This document shows, in pieces, positions 9,251-18,486 of a DNA stretch of 48,924 nucleotides; within the stretch, counting starts at the first letter, position 1, and each line of letters opens with the position of its first letter. The notes under the pieces are model-generated. The model made no database searches. It was not told the origin of the DNA and saw nothing but the letters and a program-made list of their open reading frames with translations. The DNA is taken from positions 8,955 to 57,878 of the forward strand of contig NW_008246120.1 in NCBI RefSeq assembly GCF_000281045.1, given 5' to 3'. A program made the position numbers and the translations under genes. Source of the stretch: Saprolegnia diclina VS20. Lineage: Eukaryota > Oomycota > Saprolegniomycetes > Saprolegniales > Saprolegniaceae.

Positions 9251-9880
9251 TTATCCCGACGTAAACTCTCCCCACTCGTCGTCCGCGACGGCCGAGGTCG
9301 CGCTCGGGTTGTACGCCGGCGGTGGTGCAAACTTGATGGCCGAGAGGTCCACAGGCGCCTTGGGCTCCTTGGGCGTCGTCGACACTTGGGTCTTGCCGCC
9401 AATCTGGACGCGGATCGTCGCGCCTTCTGGGAGACTCAGGTCCTTGGCTTCCTTTGTTGCATTTGATGCAACAAACAGTAGCCGCTGCTTGTACCGGCCA
9501 AAGTCTTCGAGCGCCGCGCGAAAGTTGAAGGCCGCCGACCGCTCCGGAAAGCCAACACCAAGGAACGCGCTGCGCTTGCTGGCTTGGTCGACCATGCGGA
9601 GCACAAAGTAGCGCGACGAGTCGACGCAGTATTGCACAAAGACGGTGAGGCTGCGCTCGGCATCAATGTCCACGGGGCACTGGGCAAAGAGGACCGGCAA
9701 GTTGTCGCCGACCGCGGGTTCGAAGAGCTGGATGCTGCAGTCGTCGTTGGTCTGCAGCACCTTGAGCGACGCCGTGAGCAAGGGCTTCTCAATGTCCCAG
9801 GCGTCGGCGCGCGGATCGCCCGTGAGCACCGGGATCTGATAGACCCACACGGCCTTCTCCTGGAACAGCGTCTGCTCCAT
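9251..9880 (-). CDS. NECAP: NECAP-like endocytic adaptor (PHear domain)
   Basis: 209-residue protein matching the NECAP family, which works with AP-2 at clathrin-coated pits. The conserved opening ..VWVYQIP.. is followed by the PHear fold with SSRYFVLRMVD, SAFLGVGFPERSAAFNFRAALEDF and a long Pro-rich tail. The last residues contain WGEF, a WxxF-type motif that in NECAPs binds the AP-2 alpha ear. I chose the ATG at 9880 because homology starts there; a further in-frame ATG at 9970 would add 30 residues without resemblance to the family. Single exon. It ends 81 bp from the kinesin start on the same strand. Confidence 0.9.
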   Translation of the reverse strand: MEQTLFQEKAVWVYQIPVLTGDPRADAWDIEKPLLTASLKVLQTNDDCSIQLFEPAVGDNLPVLFAQCPVDIDAERSLTVFVQYCVDSSRYFVLRMVDQASKRSAFLGVGFPERSAAFNFRAALEDFGRYKQRLLFVASNATKEAKDLSLPEGATIRVQIGGKTQVSTTPKEPKAPVDLSAIKFAPPPAYNPSATSAVADDEWGEFTSG

Positions 9881-10357
9881 CGCAAAATGCCAAACCTCTA
9901 AAAACGAATAAGATACGCCACCGCAGGACTTGGCTGCGAGACAGGCGGCAGCGTCTAAAACCACGCACATTGCCGCTCAACTTGGCGTGGCACGCATGAT
10001 GGCACCCCGTCGATCCATGCCACGAGCTTGGATCAAGGTTCTTCTCGCCGACTTCTTCGTAGGACCGTGCCAGTGCAATCAAGCGCTAACCGCGCGCGAC
10101 GACCTGATTCGATCGACGTCCCATGAGCCGCCGCCGGCTGCACTGGCGGCGCGCATCATCTTGACACATCCTGATACCGTTCTATCCTTCGTCCGCTGTA
10201 CACGGAAGGCGCTCACGGCACGTCATCTTCCTTTGGGTACTCGAGAGCGAGCGTGGTGAAAGAGTTGAAGCACAGTAAACGTCCGAAGGCGAAGCTGGTT
10301 GCGTGAAATTAGCTTCATCTGTGACACGAAGCGTCGTGTCAGTTTTCGAGTACTAGC
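9881..10357. promoter_or_regulatory. Divergent intergenic region between NECAP and RhoGDI
   Basis: This 477-bp stretch separates two genes transcribed away from each other, so it must hold both promoters. I see no TATA box or strong repeat. Short open frames in it (for instance on the plus strand 9930-10259) have no domain. Confidence 0.6.
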
Positions 10358-11211
10358 ATGGCGAGCAGCGCCGAAAAGGTCGAGCCCGAGACGCCCGAAG
10401 TGGACGTGACCGCAACCTCCTACGCGGTACCGACGCCTCACATCGTCGTAAGAGGCTATGATCTCGCTGCGTAGATCAGCGACCGGGCGCTGGCGACCGT
10501 GGACGCGCTCCTGCAGCAAGACATCGACGACCCGAGTCTGCAGCGCTACAAGGCCACGTTGCTCGGCGCCGCGGCTACGGGCGATCTTGGCGGTACGAAG
10601 ATATCGGCAAAGAGGTATCTAGGGCGTTGCATGGCTAGACGTCAACGACACGCGTGGAGTCGTCGTCGACGAGTTCAAGGTTTGCTTGGTCATCGCGGTG
10701 GCTATTGACGTTGGATGGCAGGTGATCTTCGAAGACGGTCGGCAAGAAATTAGCCACCGATGCGACACGGCAAGTGGACTCGCGCACCTCGAGGCGACGC
10801 CATTCGTCATGGAAGAAGGGGCGAAATATAAATTCGCGATCCGGTTCCGGGTCAACCACAACATTGTGAGCGGTCTCCGCTTCCAGAACAAGGTCCGCAA
10901 GCACCTTGTGTCGGCAAAGGAGGACGTTGTCCTTGGCTCGTACGCGCCGCAGTCGACAGGGTACGACTTTCTCTTTCCGCGTCACGAGTGGTCCGAGGCG
11001 CCGTCCGGGCTCTTCTATCGCGGCAAGTACCGAGCCGAGTGCAAGGTACGATGTGATCCAGGCATATCCAACGATCAAATGATTAGTTTGTCGACTCGGA
11101 AGGCACGGAGCACCTCCACTTTTCGTACAGCTTTGGTAGGCCCCTACGCACGAATGACCAGCGCTCGTTATTCACTAGTACTCGTTTGCAATAGATATCA
11201 AGAAGGCGTAA
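10358..11211 (+). CDS. Rho GDP-dissociation inhibitor (6 exons)
   Basis: Cytosolic regulator that extracts prenylated Rho/Rac GTPases from membranes. Exons 10358-10426, 10475-10592, 10639-10679, 10722-11045, 11087-11135 and 11195-11211 join into 205 residues, the usual RhoGDI length. Visible landmarks are the N-terminal regulatory arm with DPSLQRYKATLLG, then the immunoglobulin-like fold with FVMEEGAKYKFAIRFRVN, IVSGLRF, VLGSYAPQ, YDFLFPRHEWSEAPSGLFYRGKY and the ending HFSYSFDIKK, matching the family's ...NLTIKKDW end. Introns are 48, 46, 42, 41 and 59 nt. The third (GTTTGC..CAG) has no in-frame stop, so retention would insert 14 residues. The last exon carries only 17 nt but restores the conserved C-terminus. 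Confidence 0.9.
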
Positions 11212-11455
11212 TTTCAACAATTCAATCACGACACGAACGACTGTCTTTCGTCATAGACTATAAAAACGGTCTGTGGCCATGACATGATGCGTGCGTTGTG
11301 ATTCTGCCACGTCATTTTACTATCACCTATCACCCCGCCGCCGTACACGGCAGTTTTGCCCGTTTGCGATGCGTGTTGGTGCGACGCTAGTAGAGTGGAC
11401 AAGTGGCATTTATGGTTATAAACAATTGCGTAAATATTCTTTGTGGGATGATGAT

Positions 11456-12073
11456 TCACCGAGATGCCCACCGCTCTGAAGCTGTGTACATGGACGTGCA
11501 CAAAAGTACAATGAGCGCCAAGTCGACACCGGGCGAGACGTCCAAGAAGACGTAGCCGCCGTCACTGAACGACCAATCTTTGCGCCACTTTGCGATCGGC
11601 CGGCTGTTGCAGTAGAGAACGACCCACGTTCCAGCACCACCAGTGGCCGCGAAAACACGGAGCTTCTTCGAGACAACGTCCTGAAATTCGCACTTGAGCT
11701 CGACGTTGCCCAAGGCCGCAGAGACGTCGAAGCGAAGAAGAAACGATGTCGCCTTGCCGTGGCCGTTGGTTCGCAGCACGTCGCTGCGTCCGGGCGTGAA
11801 CGTTCGCGACTCGATCGCTGCGATTTCGGCTCTGGTCGCGTCGCGCAGGAGCTTGCGGTCGTGCGTTGACCAAAATGAATCGTCAATGATAAAGTACGGC
11901 GCGCCCGTGAGCTCGTCTCGGATAATGCACTCGCCAGCGTCGGGACGGTGGCGGATCTTGAGGCGTACGGGCTTGGCCAAGACGAACTTGGGGTCCATGG
12001 CCGTGATAGGCGTTTTCGGTGGTAAGAGTGCCACTGGCTGCAAGTGGTCGTAGTCCGACATGCAAGCACCCAT
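11456..12073 (-). CDS. LURP-one-related (LOR) protein 1, predicted N-acylated
   Basis: 205-residue single-exon protein of the LOR family, which adopts a tubby/phospholipid-scramblase-like beta barrel around a buried helix. It begins MGACMSDY: Gly2 followed by A-C-M-S fits the N-myristoylation consensus, and Cys4 is placed for palmitoylation. The body has KFVLAKPVRLKIRH, GAPYFIIDDSFWSTHDRKLLRD and a hydrophobic C-terminal helix (GVDLALIVLLCTSM) that corresponds to the buried helix of this fold. It is the first of three tandem paralogs (next ones at 12928-13535 and 13986-14600), all minus strand. Plant LURP1 functions in defence; the oomycete role is unknown. Confidence 0.85.
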   Translation of the reverse strand: MGACMSDYDHLQPVALLPPKTPITAMDPKFVLAKPVRLKIRHRPDAGECIIRDELTGAPYFIIDDSFWSTHDRKLLRDATRAEIAAIESRTFTPGRSDVLRTNGHGKATSFLLRFDVSAALGNVELKCEFQDVVSKKLRVFAATGGAGTWVVLYCNSRPIAKWRKDWSFSDGGYVFLDVSPGVDLALIVLLCTSMYTASERWASR

Positions 12074-12927
12074 GGAGCTGACTGATCGATGTGGACAAAC
12101 TGGAAATGGATTCACTTGTAAAACGCACACGACAAACAGGCACCGTGTCCAACTGGTCTTGTCCACTTGCGCGTGTACACGGTAGGCGTGCGTCTGACTT
12201 GTCACCACTGCCACCCAAATCCGGTCCAACGTGCAGCATTTGATTTTCAACCAAGGAGCAGACGAATCACCGAGAGCGTGACTGCGAAAACTACTCGTTG
12301 TGGTCAAAGATGGCGTGGCGTCCACAAAAATGATCGAAACGAGCGAGCAGACAGGGGGCTGACGCAGGAAGCACGCTATCGCAACGAGCCACTCTGGCAA
12401 GCAATCTCTGGCCCGGCTCCAGTGGAGACGTTGATTTCCTCGTCCCGGCACCTCGCGTTTATGAAAAGAAATGCAGGTACTCGTCTGATCGCGTCATCAC
12501 GCTTGACTTCCACACTTGGTTGCACAAAATACATAGCTCTCGAACAGTGTCGCCTTGAGATGCACGCAACCGACACTTGGAAAATAGAAAAAGAGCAGGT
12601 TTTGGGCGTGAAAAGATCATTCCAACGTGCAGCTCGTACGCGTGCATCTCTGGTCTGTATCCAGTAGGTGCGTTCGAGTCTGCAGCCCAAAGAAAGGCCA
12701 CATCTCTCCGTGGACCGACAAGTTGCTCAAGGGTCGTGAGAGGATTTGCATTTCGTGCTTTCTGTAGTTTTGCCACGTCATGAGCCACCGCCCTGAGATG
12801 ATACTACGTACGGAGTACTAGTATACGCTTTGTGCTTGAGACCTTTTTGATGCATCTTGGAGAGATCAAATAGATTATATTGGAGAAAGGGATTGGAATA
12901 TGTATGCAAGCATAAATCGTACCCAGC
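12074..12927. other. Intergenic spacer between LOR1 and LOR2
   Basis: 854 bp holding the LOR1 promoter and LOR2 3' flank. Open frames on both strands here have no domain. It contains TGCCACGTCAT at 12771-12781, also found at 11305-11315 behind LOR1. No TATA box stands out. Confidence 0.55.
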
Positions 12928-13535
12928 CTACTCGGAGGCCTCTTGCACCCCGACGCACAAGAGCACTATCAGCGCCAAGTCGACACCGGGGGCGATGTCC
13001 ACAATGTACTTGTCGCCGCTCAGTGTCCAGTCGCTTTCAAATTTTGCAATTGCGTGGCCGTCGCAACGAAAGACCATGTTCCAGGACCCGACGCTGCCCG
13101 AGGCCGTCAGTACATGACGCTGCTTGGTCATCACGTCGACGAATTCGCACGTGAGGTCCGTAGAGCCAAAAAAGTTGGTCACGTCAAAACCAAAAATGTG
13201 CGACGTGGCCTCACCGCGGCCGTTGGTTCGCAGAACGTCGCGATGACCGAGCGAGAACGAGCGTTCTTCCATCGTTGCAACTTCGGTGCCGTAGGCGTCA
13301 CGAAGCAGCTTGCGGTTGTGGAACGACCAGAACGCGCCGTCGACCAAGAAGAGTACGGGATGCCCGTTGCGGCGTCCTTGACACGGAACTCGCCCGAGTT
13401 GACCCAGTCGTTGTGGCGGATGTTGAGGCGCATCGGGCACTGCAAGACAAACTTGGGGTCCACGGCCGTGATGGGCGTCGGTGGCACGACGAGTGGCGTC
13501 GCGATAACGTTTTCGTCCGACATGCACGCACCCAT
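12928..13535 (-). pseudogene. LOR protein 2 with a 2-base frameshift
   Basis: Second LOR paralog. It starts MGACMSDEN at 13535 and matches its neighbours in frame through KDAATGIPY. Near 13346-13353 two extra bases in a CT-repeat (read on the minus strand) shift the frame. The rest of the family sequence (FLVDGAFWSFHNRKLLRD to GVDLALIVLLCVGVQEASE) continues in another frame down to a stop at 12928. Reading straight through gives a 118-residue truncated protein ending at 13179. No GT..AG pair fits there, so splicing does not explain it. Either the gene is broken or this is an indel error in the assembly. The downstream half shows no other damage, so a break would be recent. Confidence 0.8.
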
Positions 13536-13985
13536 GTTGTTCTTGTTCTTGTTGTTCAAAGCTTCAAATTGAAAAGTGAGCCTTCCACAAAGTGTATCTT
13601 GCTGCTCGTGTTGGGTGCGTCGAGTCACACGTTGGTGTTTATCGCAAACAGCTGTGTCCAACGTGGCCGCAACTGTCCACACAAGTCGGATTTCAGAGGC
13701 TCGGCAACAACACTATAATCAAACTCGAAATTCAACCGCACGCTCGAAAGTACCTCGATTGCTGGCCATAAGCCAGTACTGAGCTACGTAGACCAGGAAC
13801 ATATTTATGTATGTGTCAATGAAATTTAGTTGCGGGGCGGGCGGGCATGAATACATGGAATACTATTCACCAATGATGGTGTTTTTAGAGCGTCCGCACC
13901 GATGAGGAAAGCTATCTGACAGAGGAAAACGCAACGCATTAGAAATTGTCTGCAAAAGGTGGTATAGTCTTATGTTGAAATATTC
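13536..13985. other. Intergenic spacer between LOR2 and LOR3
   Basis: 450 bp, AT-richer than the genes. It carries the LOR2 upstream region and LOR3 3' flank. I see no gene, no convincing copy of the TGCCACGTCAT motif, and no TATA box in a normal position. Confidence 0.5.
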
Positions 13986-14600
13986 TTACGAAAATATTGT
14001 CTCTGATGCCTCTTGCGCGCCAACGCACAAGAGAACAATGAGCGCCAAGTCGACGCCGGCCGCGACGTGCAAGAAATACTTGTCGCTCAGCGTCGCGTCC
14101 ATCTCGAATGTCGCGATCACGTGGCCGTCGCAGCGAAATACCATGCTCCAAGTCCCGACACTGCCCGAGCCCGTCAGCTCATGACGCTGCTTGGTCACCA
14201 AGTCGACGAATTCGCATCGGACGTCAGTACAGACCAAGAAGAATGTCGTGTCAAAGCTAAAGACAAGGGACGTGGCCTCGCCGCTGTTGTTGATGCGCGA
14301 CACGTCACGGCGTCCGCCCGATGTCCACGGCTCGTCCATCACTGCGACTTCGACGCCCTTGGCGTCACGCAGCGTCTTGCGGTTGTGACACGGCCCAAGC
14401 GCGCCGTCGACAATGAAGTAGGGCGCACCGGTCGCAACGTCCTTGATGCAAAAAGGTCGTCCCTCGTTGGACCAGTCATAGCGAGCGTGCAGGCGCATTG
14501 GTGTCTTCAAAACGAATCTCGGGTCGACGGCCGTGATGGGCGTTGACGGCGCAACAAGGAGCGGCACAGGGATGGGCTCGTCCGACATACACGCGCCCAT
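13986..14600 (-). CDS. LURP-one-related (LOR) protein 3, predicted N-acylated
   Basis: 204-residue intact paralog of the proteins at 11456 and 12928. It begins MGACMSDEP, again fitting myristoylation at Gly2 and palmitoylation at Cys4. The core keeps FVLKTPMRLHARY, ATGAPYFIVDGALGPCHNRKTLRDAKG, CEFVDLVTKQRHELTGSGSVGTWSMVFRC and the C-terminal hydrophobic GVDLALIVLLCVGAQEASE. It is closer to LOR2 than to LOR1 by eye, as in VTKQRH.LT.SGSVG. Single exon; start at 14600 is the first ATG of the conserved frame. Confidence 0.87.
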   Translation of the reverse strand: MGACMSDEPIPVPLLVAPSTPITAVDPRFVLKTPMRLHARYDWSNEGRPFCIKDVATGAPYFIVDGALGPCHNRKTLRDAKGVEVAVMDEPWTSGGRRDVSRINNSGEATSLVFSFDTTFFLVCTDVRCEFVDLVTKQRHELTGSGSVGTWSMVFRCDGHVIATFEMDATLSDKYFLHVAAGVDLALIVLLCVGAQEASETIFS

Positions 14601-14976
14601 ACTGTTGTCGACGCGTTAATTGCGGGTATGACGACCAGCCTCTGTCGGTGGTCAACGCCGTGGTGGCAGGACGTGTCCTACGCCCCTTCTTGTCCAGTAC
14701 TTCTCTTCGGGTGTCCAACGCCGACGTGCAGCGCTCGCAAAGAAACCCTCAATTATCAGAAGGGTTAGACTGGTAGCTTTTCGAGCTACTGTATTGCTGT
14801 ACAGTACTACACGCTTGGAACGCGCTGGGAGCAGTAGGGTGAAACCTAGCCCCAGTCCTCAGTGACAAGTGAATGCAGTGCGTACTTTAGTGGGTGGTTT
14901 CGTATCTTTCACATAAGTACCTTTGAACATCTGGAATGGATTCACAATCATTTTTGAGCCGAGGAACCGAGGGAAC
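14601..14976. promoter_or_regulatory. Divergent intergenic region, LOR3 / WW protein
   Basis: 376 bp between divergently transcribed genes, so promoters of both are expected here. No coding potential is seen. Near 14800 there is a TGTACAGTACTACA stretch with a partial dyad. No clear TATA box. Confidence 0.5.
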
Positions 14977-15874
14977 ATGGCGACGACGCGGGAAGCGCAG
15001 GCCATGGCGGTCGCGGAAGACGACAGCATGCAAGGGTAACTGGCCCATCTTCATGCATCTCTTCCGTGGGCTCAACCCTCGTCCCCCTCTTCCTACCTTC
15101 CTGCGCAGACTCCCATGGGTCCTCTACCACGACAGCGCGTCCAACATGCCCTGCTACGTCAACTCGGTGACGCAGGACGTCCTTTGGGGCCTTCCCCTCG
15201 AGAGCGAGACGCATACCATCTACCGCGTCGCGCGGGCCGTCTCTCGAGACCACCCACGCCGTCGACGGGCCATGTCCTTGCCCGACCTGCGCCGGAGCAT
15301 CACGCACCACACATACGGGCGCATCGACCTGTCCCTACAGCTCGTCCAGGCGACCAAGGCCAAAGTCGAAAAAGACCGTGTCGATCCCAAGGCGCCGGCG
15401 CTCCACGAGAAGGCCCGTGCCTACCTCACCATCGCTCACCTCCACTGCGACTACATGACGCGCTTCTACCACGAGAACGGGACCGACTACTCGAATGAAA
15501 AGTACCGGCACCTCCACGCCTTCCGACTTCCTCCGTACGGCAGCAGCTCGACGCAGCAGGAGATGGAACCGAGCTCGCTCTACCAGTCGATCGTCTCGAG
15601 TGCGCATTACCGATCGTTTGTTGGCAAGATTGAGAACGATACGGCGTCTGCTCCAAGTGCCGGACCAAGCCCTGCCATGGAAGGCAACAAGAGAATTCTG
15701 GACGACCCCCAGATCGTCGAGGCGCCTCGGCATCGCCAGAAGAAACGACTCAGCGCCAAGGCCAAGCGTGCCCAGTACCACGCCCGCCGGCTCGACAACG
15801 ATATCATCGGTGCTTCGCGTGACGTCGACAACAACCAAGAGGACTTCAGCTGCATGGCCGCGCTTCCTGCGTAG
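14977..15874 (+). CDS. WW-domain-like protein (2 exons)
   Basis: 274-residue protein built from exons 14977-15035 and 15109-15874. The 73-nt intron has a GTAACT donor and a long pyrimidine tract before CGCAG, the most conventional acceptor in the window. At the start of exon 2, LPWVLYHDSASNMPCYVNSVTQDVLWGLP has the WW layout: a Trp, an aromatic, an Asn-x-x-Thr turn and a second Trp followed by Pro. The rest is hydrophilic, with a basic stretch RQKKRLSAKAKRAQYHARR near residues 235-255 that could be a nuclear signal or RNA contact. An unspliced frame from an ATG at 14936 would also be open but gives an unlikely Arg-rich start. No specific function assigned. Confidence 0.65.
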
Positions 15875-15934
15875 TCCCTTGCCCGTCTGGGAGCAACACT
15901 TGTGTCGTGCGACTAACTTGGATATGGATTGACT

Positions 15935-16468
15935 TTAAACGGGTTTCGGCATCGTGCACGGGACAAGCGGACTCTGAAACATGGCGCGGTTGTAGGCAAT
16001 GGACGTCATCGCTTGCTTGGGCAAGCACCACGTTCGCTGCATCGCATGCATGCACTGCTCGTCCACCATGGCTTTTGTCAGTCTACAAGAATAGTTAGCA
16101 ACCTTGTAGGAGTCAGCGTCGTACAGTCGAAGACTCTGGCGAGCAAATTGATAGAGGTCCTTGCCCGTGACGGACGTCTGCAGCCGGGCCAATTGGCTCG
16201 GGTCGATGCCCCACTCGGCCCTACAGGTGCTCAGCCAGTGCGCGTCATCGCTCGCCGCGACGCGAAGCTGGCGACACACTTGGCCGACGGCGGCAAGAGC
16301 CGCGCCATCGAGGTACCCCAAGATCGCCCCAATGCTCTCGTCCGTGATCCCGCCCAGGATGCCGACTGGCACATAGCGGCGGCGATGGGGGTGCACGACC
16401 AACTGGTACTGAGGGTTGACCACAATCCAGTTGTCGGACTCGTTGCGGGTCGCGTGGGGTCGGGGCAT
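15935..16468 (-). CDS. F-box protein (2 exons)
   Basis: 163-residue protein from exons 16468-16125 and 16082-15935. The 42-nt intron has donor GTACGA, a textbook branch sequence TGCTAAC and acceptor TTGTAG. It has no in-frame stop, so unspliced reading would also be open and add 14 residues. The region ITDESIGAILGYLDGAALAAVGQVCRQLRVAASDDAHWLSTC is an F-box, which binds Skp1 in SCF ubiquitin ligases. The C-terminal 60 residues show no substrate-binding repeat. The start at 16468 is supported by a TATA-like element 45 bp upstream (16513-16521). It is convergent with the WW-like gene, 60 bp apart. Confidence 0.75.
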   Translation of the reverse strand: MPRPHATRNESDNWIVVNPQYQLVVHPHRRRYVPVGILGGITDESIGAILGYLDGAALAAVGQVCRQLRVAASDDAHWLSTCRAEWGIDPSQLARLQTSVTGKDLYQFARQSLRLYDADSYKVANYSCRLTKAMVDEQCMHAMQRTWCLPKQAMTSIAYNRAMFQSPLVPCTMPKPV

Positions 16469-16512
16469 CTTGGGGCCTTTTGGCGCGTTCAGAAATGCCG
16501 TGTCCCAACCAG

Positions 16513-16521
16513 ATTTATATG
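16513..16521 (-). promoter_or_regulatory. TATA-like element upstream of the F-box gene
   Basis: Minus-strand CATATAAAT lies 45 bp before the chosen ATG at 16468, a spacing compatible with a core promoter and short 5' UTR. This argues against the longer frame that would start further upstream. Confidence 0.45.
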
Positions 16522-16675
16522 TCGCCTCCCGAAAGCTAAATTTGGCGCGACCGCAGTTTGTGCCATATTGGGCGAGCCGTTGGTATCGGTTGGCGGCTAA
16601 AATGGGCGATGAGCCGGCCCGACATACTGCTGCAGCATCCACAAAGTACTCGTCGCATGCAATAAGATTCAGAGC

Positions 16676-17293
16676 TTAAAGATCGGTGTTGGCGATGCAC
16701 TTGTTGACGACGTTGAGCAAATGAGCGTTCTCGAGCGCGGCCGCGACGCGCTCCTTGTCGTTGAGCTGCTTGTTGACTAGTCACCGCAATAAGATTGGAA
16801 TCGACAAGGCAGGGTACGTACTGGCGTCTTCGGTAATGTGTGTGCCCGGCGTGATGCGAATGTCGACCTTGAAGCGCTTTGGCAGCGAGCGCAACAGCTT
16901 GACGCGAATGCAGAGGCCAATGAGCGTGGCCATGCTACAGGCATCGACGGTTGACAAAGATGCATCGACGAGAGGACTCGTATCACCTGCAGTGCGGGAT
17001 GGTGGGCGTGAACTGGACCTTGACGCGGCTTGTTGCGTTGTCCACGAGGATGTTGTCGAGCGTCATGACCTTGAGCTGCTCGAGCGTCAGCGGGTGCTCG
17101 GGGTCGTTGAGATGGCGCAGAATCTCTACGATGGCACGGTCAGCGCTCTTCGCTTCCGAGGCGACGACGAACCAAAGACTTCGAGCGCATCGAACGGGTC
17201 CGCGCTCTCTTCGTCCGTCACCTTCTCGACCCGGCGCTCCGTCGCGCTCGCGTACACGGTCGGGTTGGCATTTTGCTTCTCCGCGCCGGCCAT
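16676..17293 (-). CDS. CIAO2B: CIAO2B/MIP18 cytosolic Fe-S assembly targeting factor (4 exons)
   Basis: 157-residue homolog of MIP18/FAM96B, part of the complex that delivers Fe-S clusters to cytosolic and nuclear proteins. Exons 17293-17173, 17125-16987, 16934-16822 and 16776-16676 are joined across introns of 47, 52 and 45 nt. Diagnostic stretches are [99 protein letters not shown] and the final HLLNVVNKC. The conserved reactive Cys of TPTIPHCS is split across a splice junction. The CCAAT-type 10-mer GCCAATCACA lies only 31-40 bp upstream of the start. NTH1 at 23612-24864 is an Fe-S client-type enzyme, but the genes are not neighbours. Confidence 0.93.
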
Positions 17294-18486
17294 CGTCGTT
17301 GTTGGCGTCTTGTATGGTGCACGGCCAATCACATTGCACTTTCAAATATCTTGGTGTCTGTATGCTCTTAAAAGCGGCATTTGCCGCGTTCAAGACGGTA
17401 TTCTGTTTCTGGCACACCAACAGACACAAATGCGAGATCTTATTGATCTCAGCCCTGCAAGGATCTGATCGACTTGTGCCTCAGCACACAGAAGGAGCTC
17501 GCTCAGCTAGCTTGCTAAAGAAATGATCATTGAAGTAACAGGTTGAGAGTGGAGGCGACCCCGAGCCTCCGCTTCCGAGCGAATGGATCCATTAACGTTA
17601 GATCAGGGCGTCAGAGCCAGGCCTCAGCGGCTGCCACAAGCGTCGCGCTGTGCGCAGCTGCGATTGAACTTCAAGCGTCGAAATCGAATCCCGCCCCAAG
17701 GTGCCTGCAGCATCATGCAGGCCCCTTTCACGTTACGTGCCTGTCCTTGTCCACGTGCCGGTAGTGCGTGCATGACGGAACGCGTTCACTGCGGTGTCGT
17801 TGACGCCATTGCTCAGACAGTGCCCGTTGGCCTGTCTTTAGGCCCTGACGCCATCACCGGATCTGCGAAGAGCTCGTTCGCGATGGAAAGGCTGCCGAAC
17901 GATCGATCGAACGTGTTGTGAATGAACCAAATTGCCAAAAAGAGGTGATCGAAAGCGGCCAACAAAAAGTGATATATAAAACACTCAACTTGGCATCTGC
18001 CGCCCACGAGCAGCCGAGGCAGCGAACCACACGAGGCTCTGTCGCGCTTCGACCAGGGTTGTGAGGTTGTCCGTACAAGCCATAGACAAGTGTCGTGTAG
18101 CTATTCTACAACCCGACCAAATGCGCTCCAGCCAATATATATGGCGCTAAGCATGCATAGCGCGCCAAGAGCTGCCCATCTTCAGGATTTCCCATCAAAT
18201 CCCTCTCCCACATGTCGTCATTTTGACTGCGAGGAGATCGACACGAGCCGTCTTGGGTCAACCCGCCGCACCGCAGCTGCGCAATGGCGGTGGCGGCTGC
18301 GGTCGGTTGCGTGCAATTAGTGGCTGGTAGCGTCTACGATTGGTGCCAAAAAGGGTGGCTCTTGGCGTTTGTATACTGGACTACGCTTCGAGGCGAAGTT
18401 CGAAGCATCAAGTATCTTGCTGCCCTAGGGCAAGCTGGCTAGCGACAGCAAGACGACGGGTGCGTAGTACCGCAGAGAAGCGGGCG
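17294..18486. promoter_or_regulatory. Divergent intergenic region, CIAO2B / alpha-kinase
   Basis: About 1.2 kb between divergent genes. It holds the GCCAATCACA motif at 17324-17333 next to CIAO2B and an extended CCAATATATATGG at 18132-18144 on the alpha-kinase side. Open frames at 17543-17921 and 18090-18320 have no domain and no bias toward the window's codon use. No RNA gene seen. Confidence 0.55.

Noticed and set aside
12167..12788. ORFs of 100-166 codons between LOR1 and LOR2 as a degenerate fourth LOR copy
   Set aside because: No LOR motif in any frame; codon use is unbiased.
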